From NCBI GenBank assembly GCA_964385305.1, contig CAYLOP010000082.1, positions 1 to 13,695 of the forward strand: a DNA stretch of 13,695 nt, read 5' to 3'. Numbering within the stretch: the first letter of the stretch is position 1; each line of letters begins with the position of its first letter. Origin of the DNA: CAYLOP01 sp964385305 (GTDB taxonomy: Bacteria > Chloroflexota > Anaerolineae > Anaerolineales > E44-bin32). Shown piece after piece: positions 1 to 6,801 of this stretch. The notes beneath the pieces are model-generated. The model was given only the letters and a program-made list of their open reading frames with translations. It did no database searches and had not been told where the DNA came from. Both the position numbers and the translations under genes were made by a program.

Positions 1-373
1 CTGGGATTGGATTGTCGGCTCAACCTATTTCGCCGATCATCTCCAAGTTACGCCGGCGTCTGTTGTGATCATCGATATGGTGGGGGATCGTAAATTGGAT
101 CTATACTATGAGCGCAATTCGAGGCTCGATTTGGCAGCGAAGCTATGGGAGATCGCGGGTGAACTTGGCTACGAAGCCTTCATCAAAGAGGAGAAGCACG
201 CTTTGTTAGACGACCATTCTCCATTCTTGGATCGAGGGTTTCAGGCAGTCGATATCATCGATTTTGATTACGACTACTGGCATACGACGCAGGATACGAT
301 CGACAAGATCTCTCTCCAGAGCCTGGAACAGGTTGGGCGGACCGTTCAGATTTGGATTGAATCACTGCCTTGA
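1..373 (+). CDS. M28-family zinc peptidase / glutaminyl-cyclase-like enzyme, C-terminal part
   Basis: The reading frame is open from base 2 and ends at TGA 371-373, so this is the last ~123 codons of a gene that starts outside the window. The visible part matches the C-terminal half of M28 metallopeptidases, especially the glutaminyl-peptide cyclotransferase branch. It has an IIDMVGD stretch corresponding to the conserved LLDxxG segment with its catalytic Asp, then a DDHSPFL motif, and a YWHTTQDT motif whose His is a metal ligand in the family. Such enzymes are usually exported and bind one or two zinc ions; they either remove N-terminal amino acids or cyclise N-terminal glutamine. The N-terminal signal and the first metal ligands are not visible, so peptidase and cyclase activity cannot be told apart. 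hflX starts 60 bases downstream with its own -10 box, so the two are probably not strictly co-transcribed. Confidence 0.85.
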   Translation, partial: WDWIVGSTYFADHLQVTPASVVIIDMVGDRKLDLYYERNSRLDLAAKLWEIAGELGYEAFIKEEKHALLDDHSPFLDRGFQAVDIIDFDYDYWHTTQDTIDKISLQSLEQVGRTVQIWIESLP

Positions 374-421
374 TACCTCCTTGTATGCAATAGTGGGGGA
401 ATAGCCTGCAGCGACAAGTTG

Positions 422-427
422 TATAAT
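422..427 (+). promoter_or_regulatory. TATAAT -10 box giving a possibly leaderless hflX mRNA
   Basis: A perfect TATAAT sits at 422-427. The hflX ATG at 434 begins seven bases after its last base, which is where transcription would be expected to start. No good -35 hexamer is seen 16-18 bases upstream, and no Shine-Dalgarno sequence fits between the box and the ATG. This suggests a leaderless transcript. Confidence 0.45.
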
Positions 428-433
428 TACACC

Positions 434-1756
434 ATGTCGAAACATCCATTACCTACAGAATTACCAAAGGAGCGGGCTTTTCTTGTTGGCGTTGAGTTTA
501 AGGAACAGGAGAACATCCTGTCCCTTGACGACTCGCTGAACGAACTAGCCCTACTTGCTGACACGGCTGGGGTGGCTGTCGTTGGCAAGTTGACCCAGCG
601 ATTACGACGTCCAAATCCTAAAACCCTCCTCGGTTCGGGGAAGATCGAAGAGCTAAAAGAATTGGTACACGAATCTGTGGCAGAGATCGTCATCTTTGAT
701 GATGAACTCTCGCCACGTCACCAGCGTGAACTGGAGAAATTCTTCGGAGACGACATCCGTGTCGTGGATCGTACGGCACTCATCCTGGATATCTTCTCCC
801 AACATGCAAATACCAGGGAGGGCGCGCTACAAGTCGAGCTTGCACAATATGAGTATCGTCTTCCACGTCTGACCCGGGCTTGGACCCACCTGGCTAGGCA
901 GGCGGGTGGTGGCGGCGGGCGTGCAGGTTCGGTGGGCGGTGTAGGCTTGAGAGGGCCTGGTGAAACACAGTTGGAAGTAGACCGGCGAGACATCTCGCGC
1001 AGGATCTCAACCTTACGGAAGCAGATCGAGAAGGTTCGAGAGCATCGTCAGCGTTATCGCCAGCGTCGCAAGCGGGCGGCCATTCCAACGGTTGCGCTCG
1101 TTGGTTATACCAACGCTGGAAAGTCGACATTGCTGAATCAGTTGGCCGATGCAGATGTGCTGGTTGCGGACAAGCTCTTTGCCACATTGGATCCGACCAC
1201 GCGTAAAGTCGCGCTCAACAGCGGGCGTGAGGCACTCTTCACAGACACCGTCGGTTTCATCCAGAAACTACCAACAACACTCGTGGCTGCCTTTCATGCC
1301 ACACTGGAGGAGATCGGGGAAGCCGATCTGCTCTTACACGTCGTAGATATCACGCATCCAAACGCGACATCACAGGCGAATTCAGTGCGAAAAACACTGC
1401 GGGAAATCGACGCGGATAAGGTGCAAAGTGTAACGGCGCTCAACAAGATCGACTTGCTCCCTGAACCGCACCCCGCCATGGAGCGCATCGATGAATTCGA
1501 GCGCGCCGTCCCGATCTCGGCAAAGACGGGCGAGGGGATCAATACATTATTAGCGGCTATCGAAAATGAGCTGTACGAATCGATGGCGCGTGTAAAGATC
1601 AACTTGCCGTATAAAGAGGGGAGGCTCATCAGCCTGTTCTACGAGCAAGGTATTGTTGAAGGTGTGGATCATCAGGAGGAGACGATTATCCTCAACGGCT
1701 ATCTGCCACAGCGGTTGGTCGCCCAGTTTGACCCGTATTGCCAAGAAGTCGAATAG
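434..1756 (+). CDS. hflX: GTPase HflX (ribosome-splitting, Obg-HflX superfamily)
   Basis: HflX binds the 50S subunit and, in well-studied bacteria, splits stalled or stress-arrested 70S ribosomes using GTP. The 440-aa protein has the full family layout. The N-terminal HflX domain (about residues 15-180) carries RLRRPNPKTLLGSGK and the DRTALILDIFSQHA block. A glycine-rich linker leads to RGPGETQLEVDRR, and a basic coiled segment precedes the G domain. G-domain motifs are G1 GYTNAGKS (224-231), G2 in FATLDPTTR, G3 DTVGF (271-275), G4 NKID (337-340) and G5 SAK (362-364). A C-terminal ~75-residue domain follows. An in-frame TTG at 419 would add five residues but overlaps the TATAAT box; the ATG at 434 fits better. 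All catalytic motifs are intact, so the gene is presumably functional. Confidence 0.97.
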   Translation: MSKHPLPTELPKERAFLVGVEFKEQENILSLDDSLNELALLADTAGVAVVGKLTQRLRRPNPKTLLGSGKIEELKELVHESVAEIVIFDDELSPRHQRELEKFFGDDIRVVDRTALILDIFSQHANTREGALQVELAQYEYRLPRLTRAWTHLARQAGGGGGRAGSVGGVGLRGPGETQLEVDRRDISRRISTLRKQIEKVREHRQRYRQRRKRAAIPTVALVGYTNAGKSTLLNQLADADVLVADKLFATLDPTTRKVALNSGREALFTDTVGFIQKLPTTLVAAFHATLEEIGEADLLLHVVDITHPNATSQANSVRKTLREIDADKVQSVTALNKIDLLPEPHPAMERIDEFERAVPISAKTGEGINTLLAAIENELYESMARVKINLPYKEGRLISLFYEQGIVEGVDHQEETIILNGYLPQRLVAQFDPYCQEVE

Positions 1757-1773
1757 CGTCCGGGAGAAGATAC

Positions 1774-1887
1774 ATGTTTCAGGTAAGAGATGCGGGAGTG
1801 GTAGAAATTCAAGTGAAAAGGGGATATGATTATTTTGGCTTGGGGTGGTATGAGTCCACTTCTGTATTCACTAGGAGAACTTCTTGA
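1774..1887 (+). CDS. Possible 37-residue small ORF coupled to degV
   Basis: Seventeen bases after the hflX stop, an ATG at 1774 is preceded by GGGAG (1762-1766) with a seven-base spacer, a good ribosome binding site. The frame runs 37 codons to TGA 1885-1887, which overlaps the degV TTG start (TTGA, 1884-1887), as in translationally coupled gene pairs. The predicted peptide begins MFQVRDAGVVEIQVKRG and is rich in aromatic and charged residues. I recognise no family. It might be a genuine small protein, a leader whose translation controls degV, or chance. The well-spaced SD and the exact stop-start overlap are the only support. Confidence 0.35.
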   Translation: MFQVRDAGVVEIQVKRGYDYFGLGWYESTSVFTRRTS

Positions 1888-2753
1888 CTGATACGATTGT
1901 GGTGACTGACAGCTGCGCGAGCATCCCTGAATCCATTTTGACTGCCCTGGATATCCGATGGGTTCCCTATTACATTCACCGCGGTAAAGAAATCCTCCGG
2001 GACTTGGTCACGATCGACCGTGATACTTTTTATCAATGGCTACCAACAGCTCAGATTCTCCCCACCACGGCCAGCCCGGGTCCGGGTGATTATCTGACCA
2101 CTTACCGCTCCTTAGTTGAAGAAGGTTGGCGAAATATCTTGAGCATCCATATGACCTCCAAGGGGAGTGGTGCATATCAGGCTGCAATGAATGCGAAGTC
2201 GATGCTTTTTGATGAGCTTCCAGAGATTCGCCTCGAAGTGATCGATACGCTGAATGTGTCGCTCTGCCACGGCTGGATGGTCATTGAAGCAGCGAGAAAT
2301 GCTTTGGCGGGGAGACCATTTCCCGACATCATAAGTCACGTGAAACGCATGATCCCTGTGACCCGCATGATCCAGACGGCGGATACGCTGAAATATCTCT
2401 ATATGGGTGGGCGCATAGGAAGGGCCAAGCGCCTTGTTGGAAGCCTCCTGGATATCAAGCCGCTTATTGGTATGGAAGACGGCGTCATCGTCGCACTAGG
2501 ACAAGCTCGGAGTCGCAATCGTGCCTATCGCAAGATGGTGGAAATGCTGGAATCGGCCGTTGGGCGAGGCGGTAAAATCAAAATCGCCTACGTGCACGCT
2601 GCCGCGTATGAGGAGATAGAGAAACTCAGGACAATGGTAGAGGAGCGGCTGGATTGTGTTGAGACGCTGGTTGCCGAGCTCTCTCCGGCACTAGGCGTGC
2701 ATACTGGGCCGGGAACAGCAGGATTCTGCTATTTCCCTGTGCCGATCGAATAA
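1884..2753 (+). CDS. DegV family fatty-acid-binding protein
   Basis: DegV proteins bind a long-chain fatty acid; the FakB members present it to the FakA kinase for entry into phospholipid synthesis. The 289-aa length is usual. The sequence opens with TIVVTDSCASIPESI, matching the family's VTDSxxDLP start. It continues with TTASPGPGDY, which carries the Thr-Ser carboxylate-binding element, and TSKGSGAYQAA, equivalent to the SSxLSGTYQSA motif. It also has the signature TLKYLYMGGRIGRAKRLVGSLLDIKPLI. The start is TTG: AGGAG (1873-1877) lies six bases upstream and no upstream start makes family sense. fakA is not in this window, so a FakB role is inferred. The gene follows hflX on the same strand and may be coupled to the small ORF whose stop overlaps its start. 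Confidence 0.93.
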   Translation: MTDTIVVTDSCASIPESILTALDIRWVPYYIHRGKEILRDLVTIDRDTFYQWLPTAQILPTTASPGPGDYLTTYRSLVEEGWRNILSIHMTSKGSGAYQAAMNAKSMLFDELPEIRLEVIDTLNVSLCHGWMVIEAARNALAGRPFPDIISHVKRMIPVTRMIQTADTLKYLYMGGRIGRAKRLVGSLLDIKPLIGMEDGVIVALGQARSRNRAYRKMVEMLESAVGRGGKIKIAYVHAAAYEEIEKLRTMVEERLDCVETLVAELSPALGVHTGPGTAGFCYFPVPIE

Positions 2754-2789
2754 ATAGCATTTATTCTTTCGTTGCTCCAAACACAATGG

Positions 2790-2822
2790 CGACAACGGGT
2801 CTGTACTTGACCGCTGTCGTTT
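2790..2822. terminator. Possible weak terminator between convergent genes
   Basis: CGACAACGG (2790-2798) pairs with CCGCTGTCG (2811-2819) except for one A/C mismatch, with a 12-base loop and a short T run after it. It lies between the convergent degV (plus) and GTPase (minus) genes. The T tract is short, so termination efficiency is uncertain. Confidence 0.25.
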
Positions 2823-2868
2823 CGATTCTCACGAACTGCGGCGATCCGACTTGGGGAATGTGAGGTCC

Positions 2869-3393
2869 TTACTCTTCTGGACTCGACGTGGAAGCCGCAG
2901 GTTGATCATTGGCCAGGAATGCTAAAGTTATAAACAACTTCGATACCCCTTCACCCGTGAGCGCGCTGGTTTCCAGATAGGGGGCGTGGATAGAAGCTGC
3001 AAATGCTTGCGCGGAGTCCTTTACGCTGGATTCTGCAAGATCGATCTTGTTTCCAACGACAATGAATGGTTGGGAATTTACCGCTTCAAGCACCTCACCG
3101 TGCCATTCCTGAAGGTGGGCGAGACTCTCCAGGTTCGTGACATCGTAAATCAGAGCTGTCGCGCGGGCGCCGCGATACAATCCGTGCCGAACGGGACGAA
3201 AGCGCGGCTGTCCTGCCATATCCCATATAGAAAGCTTGACTTTGCCGGTGGGGAGTTGAACGGTGTGAGTCTGAAAGTCGACACCAATTGTGGCAACCCG
3301 CGAGGTTTCGAATTTCCCCTCACAATACTGGCGAACGAGCGAAGTCTTTCCGACGTTTTCATCCCCCGCAACAATGACTTTTAAAACAGGCAT
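2869..3393 (-). CDS. Rab/Ras-like small GTPase
   Basis: This is a compact 174-aa GTPase of the Ras/Rab fold rather than the translation-factor type. It begins MPVLKVIVAGDENVGKTSLV, so the P-loop GDENVGKT is almost at the N-terminus. The switch-I threonine lies in ATIGVDF, switch II reads WDMAGQPRF, G4 is VVGNKIDL and G5 is ETSALTG. The DxxGQ glutamine used for hydrolysis is present, as in Rab and unlike MglA. The C-terminus ends in Ser/Glu with no CAAX or Cys prenylation motif, so any membrane attachment must come from partners. The frame is open further upstream, but the extra 52 residues would overlap the preceding gene, so I chose the ATG at 3393; GTG at 3402 is an alternative. It starts 31 bases after the stop of the 261-aa gene on the same strand, implying an operon. 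Confidence 0.9.
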   Translation of the reverse strand: MPVLKVIVAGDENVGKTSLVRQYCEGKFETSRVATIGVDFQTHTVQLPTGKVKLSIWDMAGQPRFRPVRHGLYRGARATALIYDVTNLESLAHLQEWHGEVLEAVNSQPFIVVGNKIDLAESSVKDSAQAFAASIHAPYLETSALTGEGVSKLFITLAFLANDQPAASTSSPEE

Positions 3394-3424
3394 TTCGCTC
3401 ACGAGAACATACCCAGATAAATGC

Positions 3425-4210
3425 TTACTGCCGATGCCCAACAGAGGAGCGATGCGGGAAGACCAATAAATCAGGATCGATAACCTTTCGTCTGAGGATA
3501 TGACAATTGGCGCGTTCAAACACCTTGTGAATCTCTCGAATCGAGTCAAGCTGCTTTGATGCAGGCTCTGTTGAGAAGAGGGCGATCAGGGTTGTAGTCT
3601 CGCCTGGAACGAAGCATAGCCATTGGCCGTTTTCAATTTGAGAGGAGCGCATACCTGCGCCGAAGATTTCTTGCGCTACGGATCGATAGGATGATAACAT
3701 GGGCACGAAGAGGGACGCGTCGAGAGTGAATTCTCCGATGGTATTGATGGGGATGCCGGACTCGTTTTGATAAATCGCGTAACCGAGTATACGAGCTATG
3801 TGCTGATTTCGTATTAGGATGCTTTTCCCCTCCTTTCGCGCCTCTTGCCAGGTATCAGAGTAGGGTGCGAGATCAATCCACGTCTCTATCTTGCGCACCT
3901 CTTCTTGATAATGCTCGTAGAGCTCATGAAATTGTTCGCGATTTATCGAGCCTGATGCAAATTCCTCCGCAAGCTTTGAGATTTTCGATTTAACACGTTT
4001 CAGGTATGCATGAGCGTCTTCCTGACATCGCACATGTCCGGCGAGTTTTTGTGGCGGACCATCTAAATCCGTTGGTTCCTTATGCGAGTCTAGGCGCGGT
4101 GCTCGAGCCATGCCCATTCTGACGTTTGTTGGTGATGCAATGCGTGCCCTATGATTGGTGGGCGTGTGATTGCCACTTGGACCGAGAAGATGACGTAGTT
4201 TATTGAACAT
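3425..4210 (-). CDS. Unknown protein, helical region plus roadblock/longin-like domain; likely GTPase partner
   Basis: I cannot assign this 261-aa protein to a named family. Three parts are visible. Residues 1-60 are a basic, low-complexity, probably disordered stretch. Residues 66-112 are strongly helical, with the SHOCT-like phrase EEFASGSINREQFHELYEHY. About residues 125-240 form an alpha/beta domain with GYAIYQNESGIPI, a central VPMLSSYRS helix, then WLCFVPGETTTLIALFSTEP and a closing helix. The GxxxxxxxSGIPI opening and the strand-turn-strand WLCFVPGETTTLIALF recall roadblock/LC7 or longin domains such as MglB, which act on small GTPases. The gene lies directly upstream of a Rab-like GTPase on the same strand, which supports that link. 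There is no signal peptide or membrane segment. The partner role is inference; no SD stronger than GGGA is seen before the ATG. Confidence 0.75.
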   Translation of the reverse strand: MFNKLRHLLGPSGNHTPTNHRARIASPTNVRMGMARAPRLDSHKEPTDLDGPPQKLAGHVRCQEDAHAYLKRVKSKISKLAEEFASGSINREQFHELYEHYQEEVRKIETWIDLAPYSDTWQEARKEGKSILIRNQHIARILGYAIYQNESGIPINTIGEFTLDASLFVPMLSSYRSVAQEIFGAGMRSSQIENGQWLCFVPGETTTLIALFSTEPASKQLDSIREIHKVFERANCHILRRKVIDPDLLVFPHRSSVGHRQ

Positions 4211-4258
4211 CGACAGAGTTCCCTAAAGCCTCCGTTGGCCAGAATCGCATTTGTAAAA

Positions 4259-4315
4259 CGTATCATCCCTGCAAGTGCCGTACGTATACGGCATGCATCG
4301 TACTAAGCGTATCAT
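4259..4315. promoter_or_regulatory. Inverted repeat flanked by two direct repeats, upstream of the 261-aa/GTPase operon
   Basis: TGCCGTA (4276-4282), a four-base centre CGTA and TACGGCA (4287-4293) form a perfect 7-bp inverted repeat. CGTATCAT occurs at both 4259-4266 and 4308-4315, that is ATGATACG(C/T)TT on the minus strand, flanking the hairpin. The cluster lies 49-105 bases upstream of the 4210 start in the 215-base gap after the secreted-protein gene. It could be an operator cluster, or a weak hairpin ending the upstream transcript; no T run follows it on the minus strand. Confidence 0.35.
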
Positions 4316-4425
4316 GGAATGCTAGGGAGGTAGCCTTACAATACTCTTTCAATCTTGACTTGTATTAAACCTGATCGAGGGCTTGTAGGATTTCACTCTG
4401 AATTCGCCAGAGGGCAGTCGATTTA

Positions 4426-5400
4426 TTACCAGATGCGGAAGGAATCACGCGTAGTGGCCTGAATATCCCCGTAGACGACCAGGAAATCGAGCAGGATTTC
4501 TTCTCCTTGCGGGACGTTCTCAAAGTGGATCCCGATTTGACTGGAACCGCCTTCATCGGTGACAGGCATGATGAATGCGCGATCTCGGCTGGGGAAATGA
4601 GCGGTGAGTAGAATAGCAGCGCCGGCTATCGGATTGCGGTTCTGATCACGAACTGTGATGAAGACCCTCTGCGTGTCTGTGGTGCTCAAGACCGGAGAGG
4701 TTACCGATGATTCGAGCCGCAGGTTGACGGCCTGATTGTTATACTCGACCTCCGGTCTGCGCGGTCGTAGCAGTTCTGTATCGTAGCCTTTGCGTTCGAA
4801 ATGGGCGCGTCCGATCGGTGCTACCCTTACTTGATCGCCCTTTGGAGTAGATACGTCCCAATCAAGCCGGAAGCGCTGGAAGTATTGAACAACCCGATCC
4901 TCCTCGAACATGAATTCCGAAATAGGAAACCCGAAAATCTCGGGGCCACCATGGGCTTCGAAATACTCCAGGAAGCTATGGCATACGGCATGTTGAGTCG
5001 CAGGGAAGAACGCACACCCCGGATCTTCGATTGCTTGCAGATAGTCTTCCTCACGCGGGGTTTGCCACCCGCCTAAATCCTCACCGATCGGAGAGAAGCG
5101 CGCTTCAACTTCCCCATCTTGTGCGACGGGGATCAGTTCAATGCGTGCATTTTCAAAATACTGGATCGTAAAACCGGTGTCTGGGTCGATGAAGGAATCG
5201 GTGATGGGATATCCGATGATCTCTTGGCCGCCATGTGAGTTATAGAACGATAGCAATTCGGTCTCGAGGGTGTGTCCCGTTTCGGGAAAGAAACGGGATT
5301 GTTCGCGGGGCCACTGGATACCCGATAGGCCCCAAAATAGAGCAGCTGCTACGCCAAGAGCGAGAGCATATCTCAGTGGCTTTGCTGCACTCTTCATCAT
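4426..5400 (-). CDS. Secreted or membrane-anchored protein with two GG-x-IxGxPI repeats and an Ig-like C-terminal domain
   Basis: The 324-aa protein starts at tandem ATGs (5400 and 5397). The frame is open further upstream, but only from 5400 does it open with a signal/anchor: basic MMKSAAKPLRY, then a hydrophobic run to about residue 26. Two homologous units follow. Unit 1 (about 37-109) contains FFPETGH, SHGGQEIIGYPIT, VQYFE-like IQYFENARIEL and SPIGED. Unit 2 (about 131-203) contains FFPATQH, AHGGPEIFGFPIS, VVQYFQRFRLDW and APIGRA, and carries two Cys that could form a disulphide. These resemble the LGFP-like repeats found in extracellular proteins. Residues 226-324 look like a beta-sandwich of the bacterial Ig-like type (VFITVRDQNRNPIAGAAI). 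No catalytic residues are apparent, so a wall-binding or adhesive role is only a guess. It is not obviously linked in function to its neighbours. Confidence 0.8.
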   Translation of the reverse strand: MMKSAAKPLRYALALGVAAALFWGLSGIQWPREQSRFFPETGHTLETELLSFYNSHGGQEIIGYPITDSFIDPDTGFTIQYFENARIELIPVAQDGEVEARFSPIGEDLGGWQTPREEDYLQAIEDPGCAFFPATQHAVCHSFLEYFEAHGGPEIFGFPISEFMFEEDRVVQYFQRFRLDWDVSTPKGDQVRVAPIGRAHFERKGYDTELLRPRRPEVEYNNQAVNLRLESSVTSPVLSTTDTQRVFITVRDQNRNPIAGAAILLTAHFPSRDRAFIMPVTDEGGSSQIGIHFENVPQGEEILLDFLVVYGDIQATTRDSFRIW

Positions 5401-5737
5401 CCTAAGGCTCGCGTCATATCGAGCATCCGTCCAGTGCGATGCGGGAGACTGTGCGGATACCGTTCGCGCTAGATCCCGTCTCGGTCCAGCACTGATGTCG
5501 TTGGTCAAGCACTGTGTGTCGAGTAAGTCCGAATGCCTTTCGCTGCGTAGCAAGGCAAGATTCAGAGAAATCGGTAAGTGCGTATGCCAGGTATGGTACA
5601 CACACAAACCACGCAGGTAAGATACCACCAACGCGATCCGGAACGCAAGCGCGGCTGGCGCTTGGCTGAAACAGCGAGCATCCGATGATTAACAGCGTTT
5701 TCTTATCCATCAGGACAGGCTCGCGCAAGTTTGCTTA
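5401..5737. other. 337-base gap without a supported gene
   Basis: The stretch lies between the recombinase stop and the start of the secreted protein, both on the minus strand. Open frames run through it, including one beginning with a TTG ten bases after the recombinase stop. They have no ribosome binding site and no recognisable protein character. No clear promoter, terminator or RNA was identified. Confidence 0.5.
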
Positions 5738-6727
5738 CTAATTCGTTGCATCGAAAATATCATAGTAACCACGATCCAACTCATCGTCAGACAGATGTGC
5801 GTAACGCTGTGTTACGGCGATGTTGCGATGTCTGGCGAGTTCCTGTGCAAGTTTGAGATTGCCCCCGGAGGCTCGCAGAACGGTTGTGACGAAATAATGG
5901 CGAAACGAGTGGGGTGTGATTGTGCCATCGGCGTTAGAGCCGAGCGCTTCGCGCGCGCGTTGGTGGACGATCGCGCGCCCACTTGTCGTCGAAATCGGGA
6001 GGACTTTCTTTCCTGCACCGCGATCGTGTCTTGCGAAGAGGGGTAGGGAGCTCAAGGGGCGACCGGAGGCACCGTCTAGGGGTGCACGGGTGGTGAGATA
6101 ATCTTTGAGTGCAGAAAGTGCACGTCTTGAAAAACGCACAACCGCTTCACGATCACCTTTGCCGATTAGGATAGCCCTTCCTTCGTTCCAGTCCAGATCG
6201 CCGCGGCGCAGGTTGCATGCTTCATGGACTCGCAAGCCGGTATCCGCTAATGTGATGAGGAAAGCGCGGTCGCGAAGGTTCCTTAAGCGAACACGCGTGT
6301 CATCTGTCGGAATAATTGTAAGATTTATTGCATAATTTACGATAGTCTCAATATCACGGCGTGGAAATTGCGGCAGGCGTTGGCCTGGACGACGGGCGCG
6401 TCGTGTGATAATCATGCGTAGGCGTGGAAGATTGATGGAGGCGATGCGTTCAGCAGTGAGGAATTCATACCATCCAGTCGTGGCCGTAAGGTAGAGGCGT
6501 TCGCTAGCGGGAGCGTAGTCTTTAAGTGCATGCGCGAAATCAGAGATCCAATCTTCCGAGGCATCTTTAGCAGAAAAATCTTGAGGGTTGATCCCAAGTT
6601 CTTCTAGGATGAGTGAGAAAACGGAGAGCGCGTTGCGGTACGTACGAGCGGTGTTGGGGCTGCGTGCAAGGGAGACGTGGTCAAGATATGCATCGAAAGA
6701 GTCTTGGAGTGTGGGATTATTCCTCAT
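5738..6727 (-). CDS. Xer-type tyrosine recombinase
   Basis: The 329-aa protein has the XerC/XerD/XerH layout. The N-terminal SAM-like core-binding domain (about 5-95) contains SPNTARTYRNAL, and the catalytic domain covers about 120-325. All six catalytic positions are visible: Arg166 in TGLRVHE, Lys190 in GKGDREAVV, His273 and Arg276 in TPHSFRHYF, His300 in ARHRNIAVTQ, and the nucleophile Tyr309 in QRYAHLS. The ATG at 6727 has AAGGGG upstream at good spacing. Xer proteins resolve chromosome dimers at dif; related integrases move phages and islands. Phage genes, an excisionase and duplicated att ends are absent, and a dif-like site lies immediately upstream, so a chromosomal Xer role is the better reading. 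I cannot say from sequence alone whether it acts alone (like XerS or XerH) or with a second recombinase. Confidence 0.9.
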   Translation of the reverse strand: MRNNPTLQDSFDAYLDHVSLARSPNTARTYRNALSVFSLILEELGINPQDFSAKDASEDWISDFAHALKDYAPASERLYLTATTGWYEFLTAERIASINLPRLRMIITRRARRPGQRLPQFPRRDIETIVNYAINLTIIPTDDTRVRLRNLRDRAFLITLADTGLRVHEACNLRRGDLDWNEGRAILIGKGDREAVVRFSRRALSALKDYLTTRAPLDGASGRPLSSLPLFARHDRGAGKKVLPISTTSGRAIVHQRAREALGSNADGTITPHSFRHYFVTTVLRASGGNLKLAQELARHRNIAVTQRYAHLSDDELDRGYYDIFDATN

Positions 6728-6767
6728 GGATCAGCCCCTTTTGTGGTTAAACATCATTTCGATCTAT

Positions 6768-6795
6768 GCTTAAGATAATGATACTTATCATAAGC
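6768..6795. other. Candidate dif-like Xer recombination site (or recombinase operator)
   Basis: The 28 bases split into 11-bp arm GCTTAAGATAA, 6-bp centre TGATAC, and 11-bp arm TTATCATAAGC. The arms are inverted copies with one mismatch, and the pairing continues outward to 14-bp arms (6765-6798, 13 of 14 paired). The layout and the ATAA-centre-TTAT junction match known dif sites. The right arm agrees with the E. coli XerD half-site TTATGTTAAAT at 7 of 11 positions, and the left arm read on the other strand at 8 of 11. It lies about 40 bases before the recombinase ATG, over the predicted transcription start. Confidence 0.55.
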
Positions 6796-6801
6796 ATAAT
6801 A

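Noticed and set aside
718..993. Proline-rich minus-strand frame opposite the hflX glycine-rich linker.
   Set aside because: It is the mirror image of GGC/GGT glycine codons on the coding strand, an expected shadow.
2749..2765. AATAAAT-AGC-ATTTATT inverted repeat at the end of degV.
   Set aside because: A seven-pair all-A/T stem that includes the stop codon and has no T tract is too weak to call a terminator.
2986..3384. 132-codon plus-strand frame opposite the small GTPase.
   Set aside because: It is antisense to a gene with all five G motifs intact and shows no domain of its own.
5414..5728. 104-codon minus-strand frame starting ten bases after the recombinase stop, with a hydrophobic middle.
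   Set aside because: No Shine-Dalgarno at TTG 5728 or ATG 5710, no recognisable protein character, and it runs into the start of the secreted-protein gene in another frame.
5738..6798. Reading the tyrosine recombinase as the integrase of a phage or genomic island.
   Set aside because: No excisionase, phage genes, duplicated attachment ends or tRNA target are visible nearby, and the flanking genes are housekeeping-like. The dif-like site favours a chromosomal Xer role, though wider context could change this.
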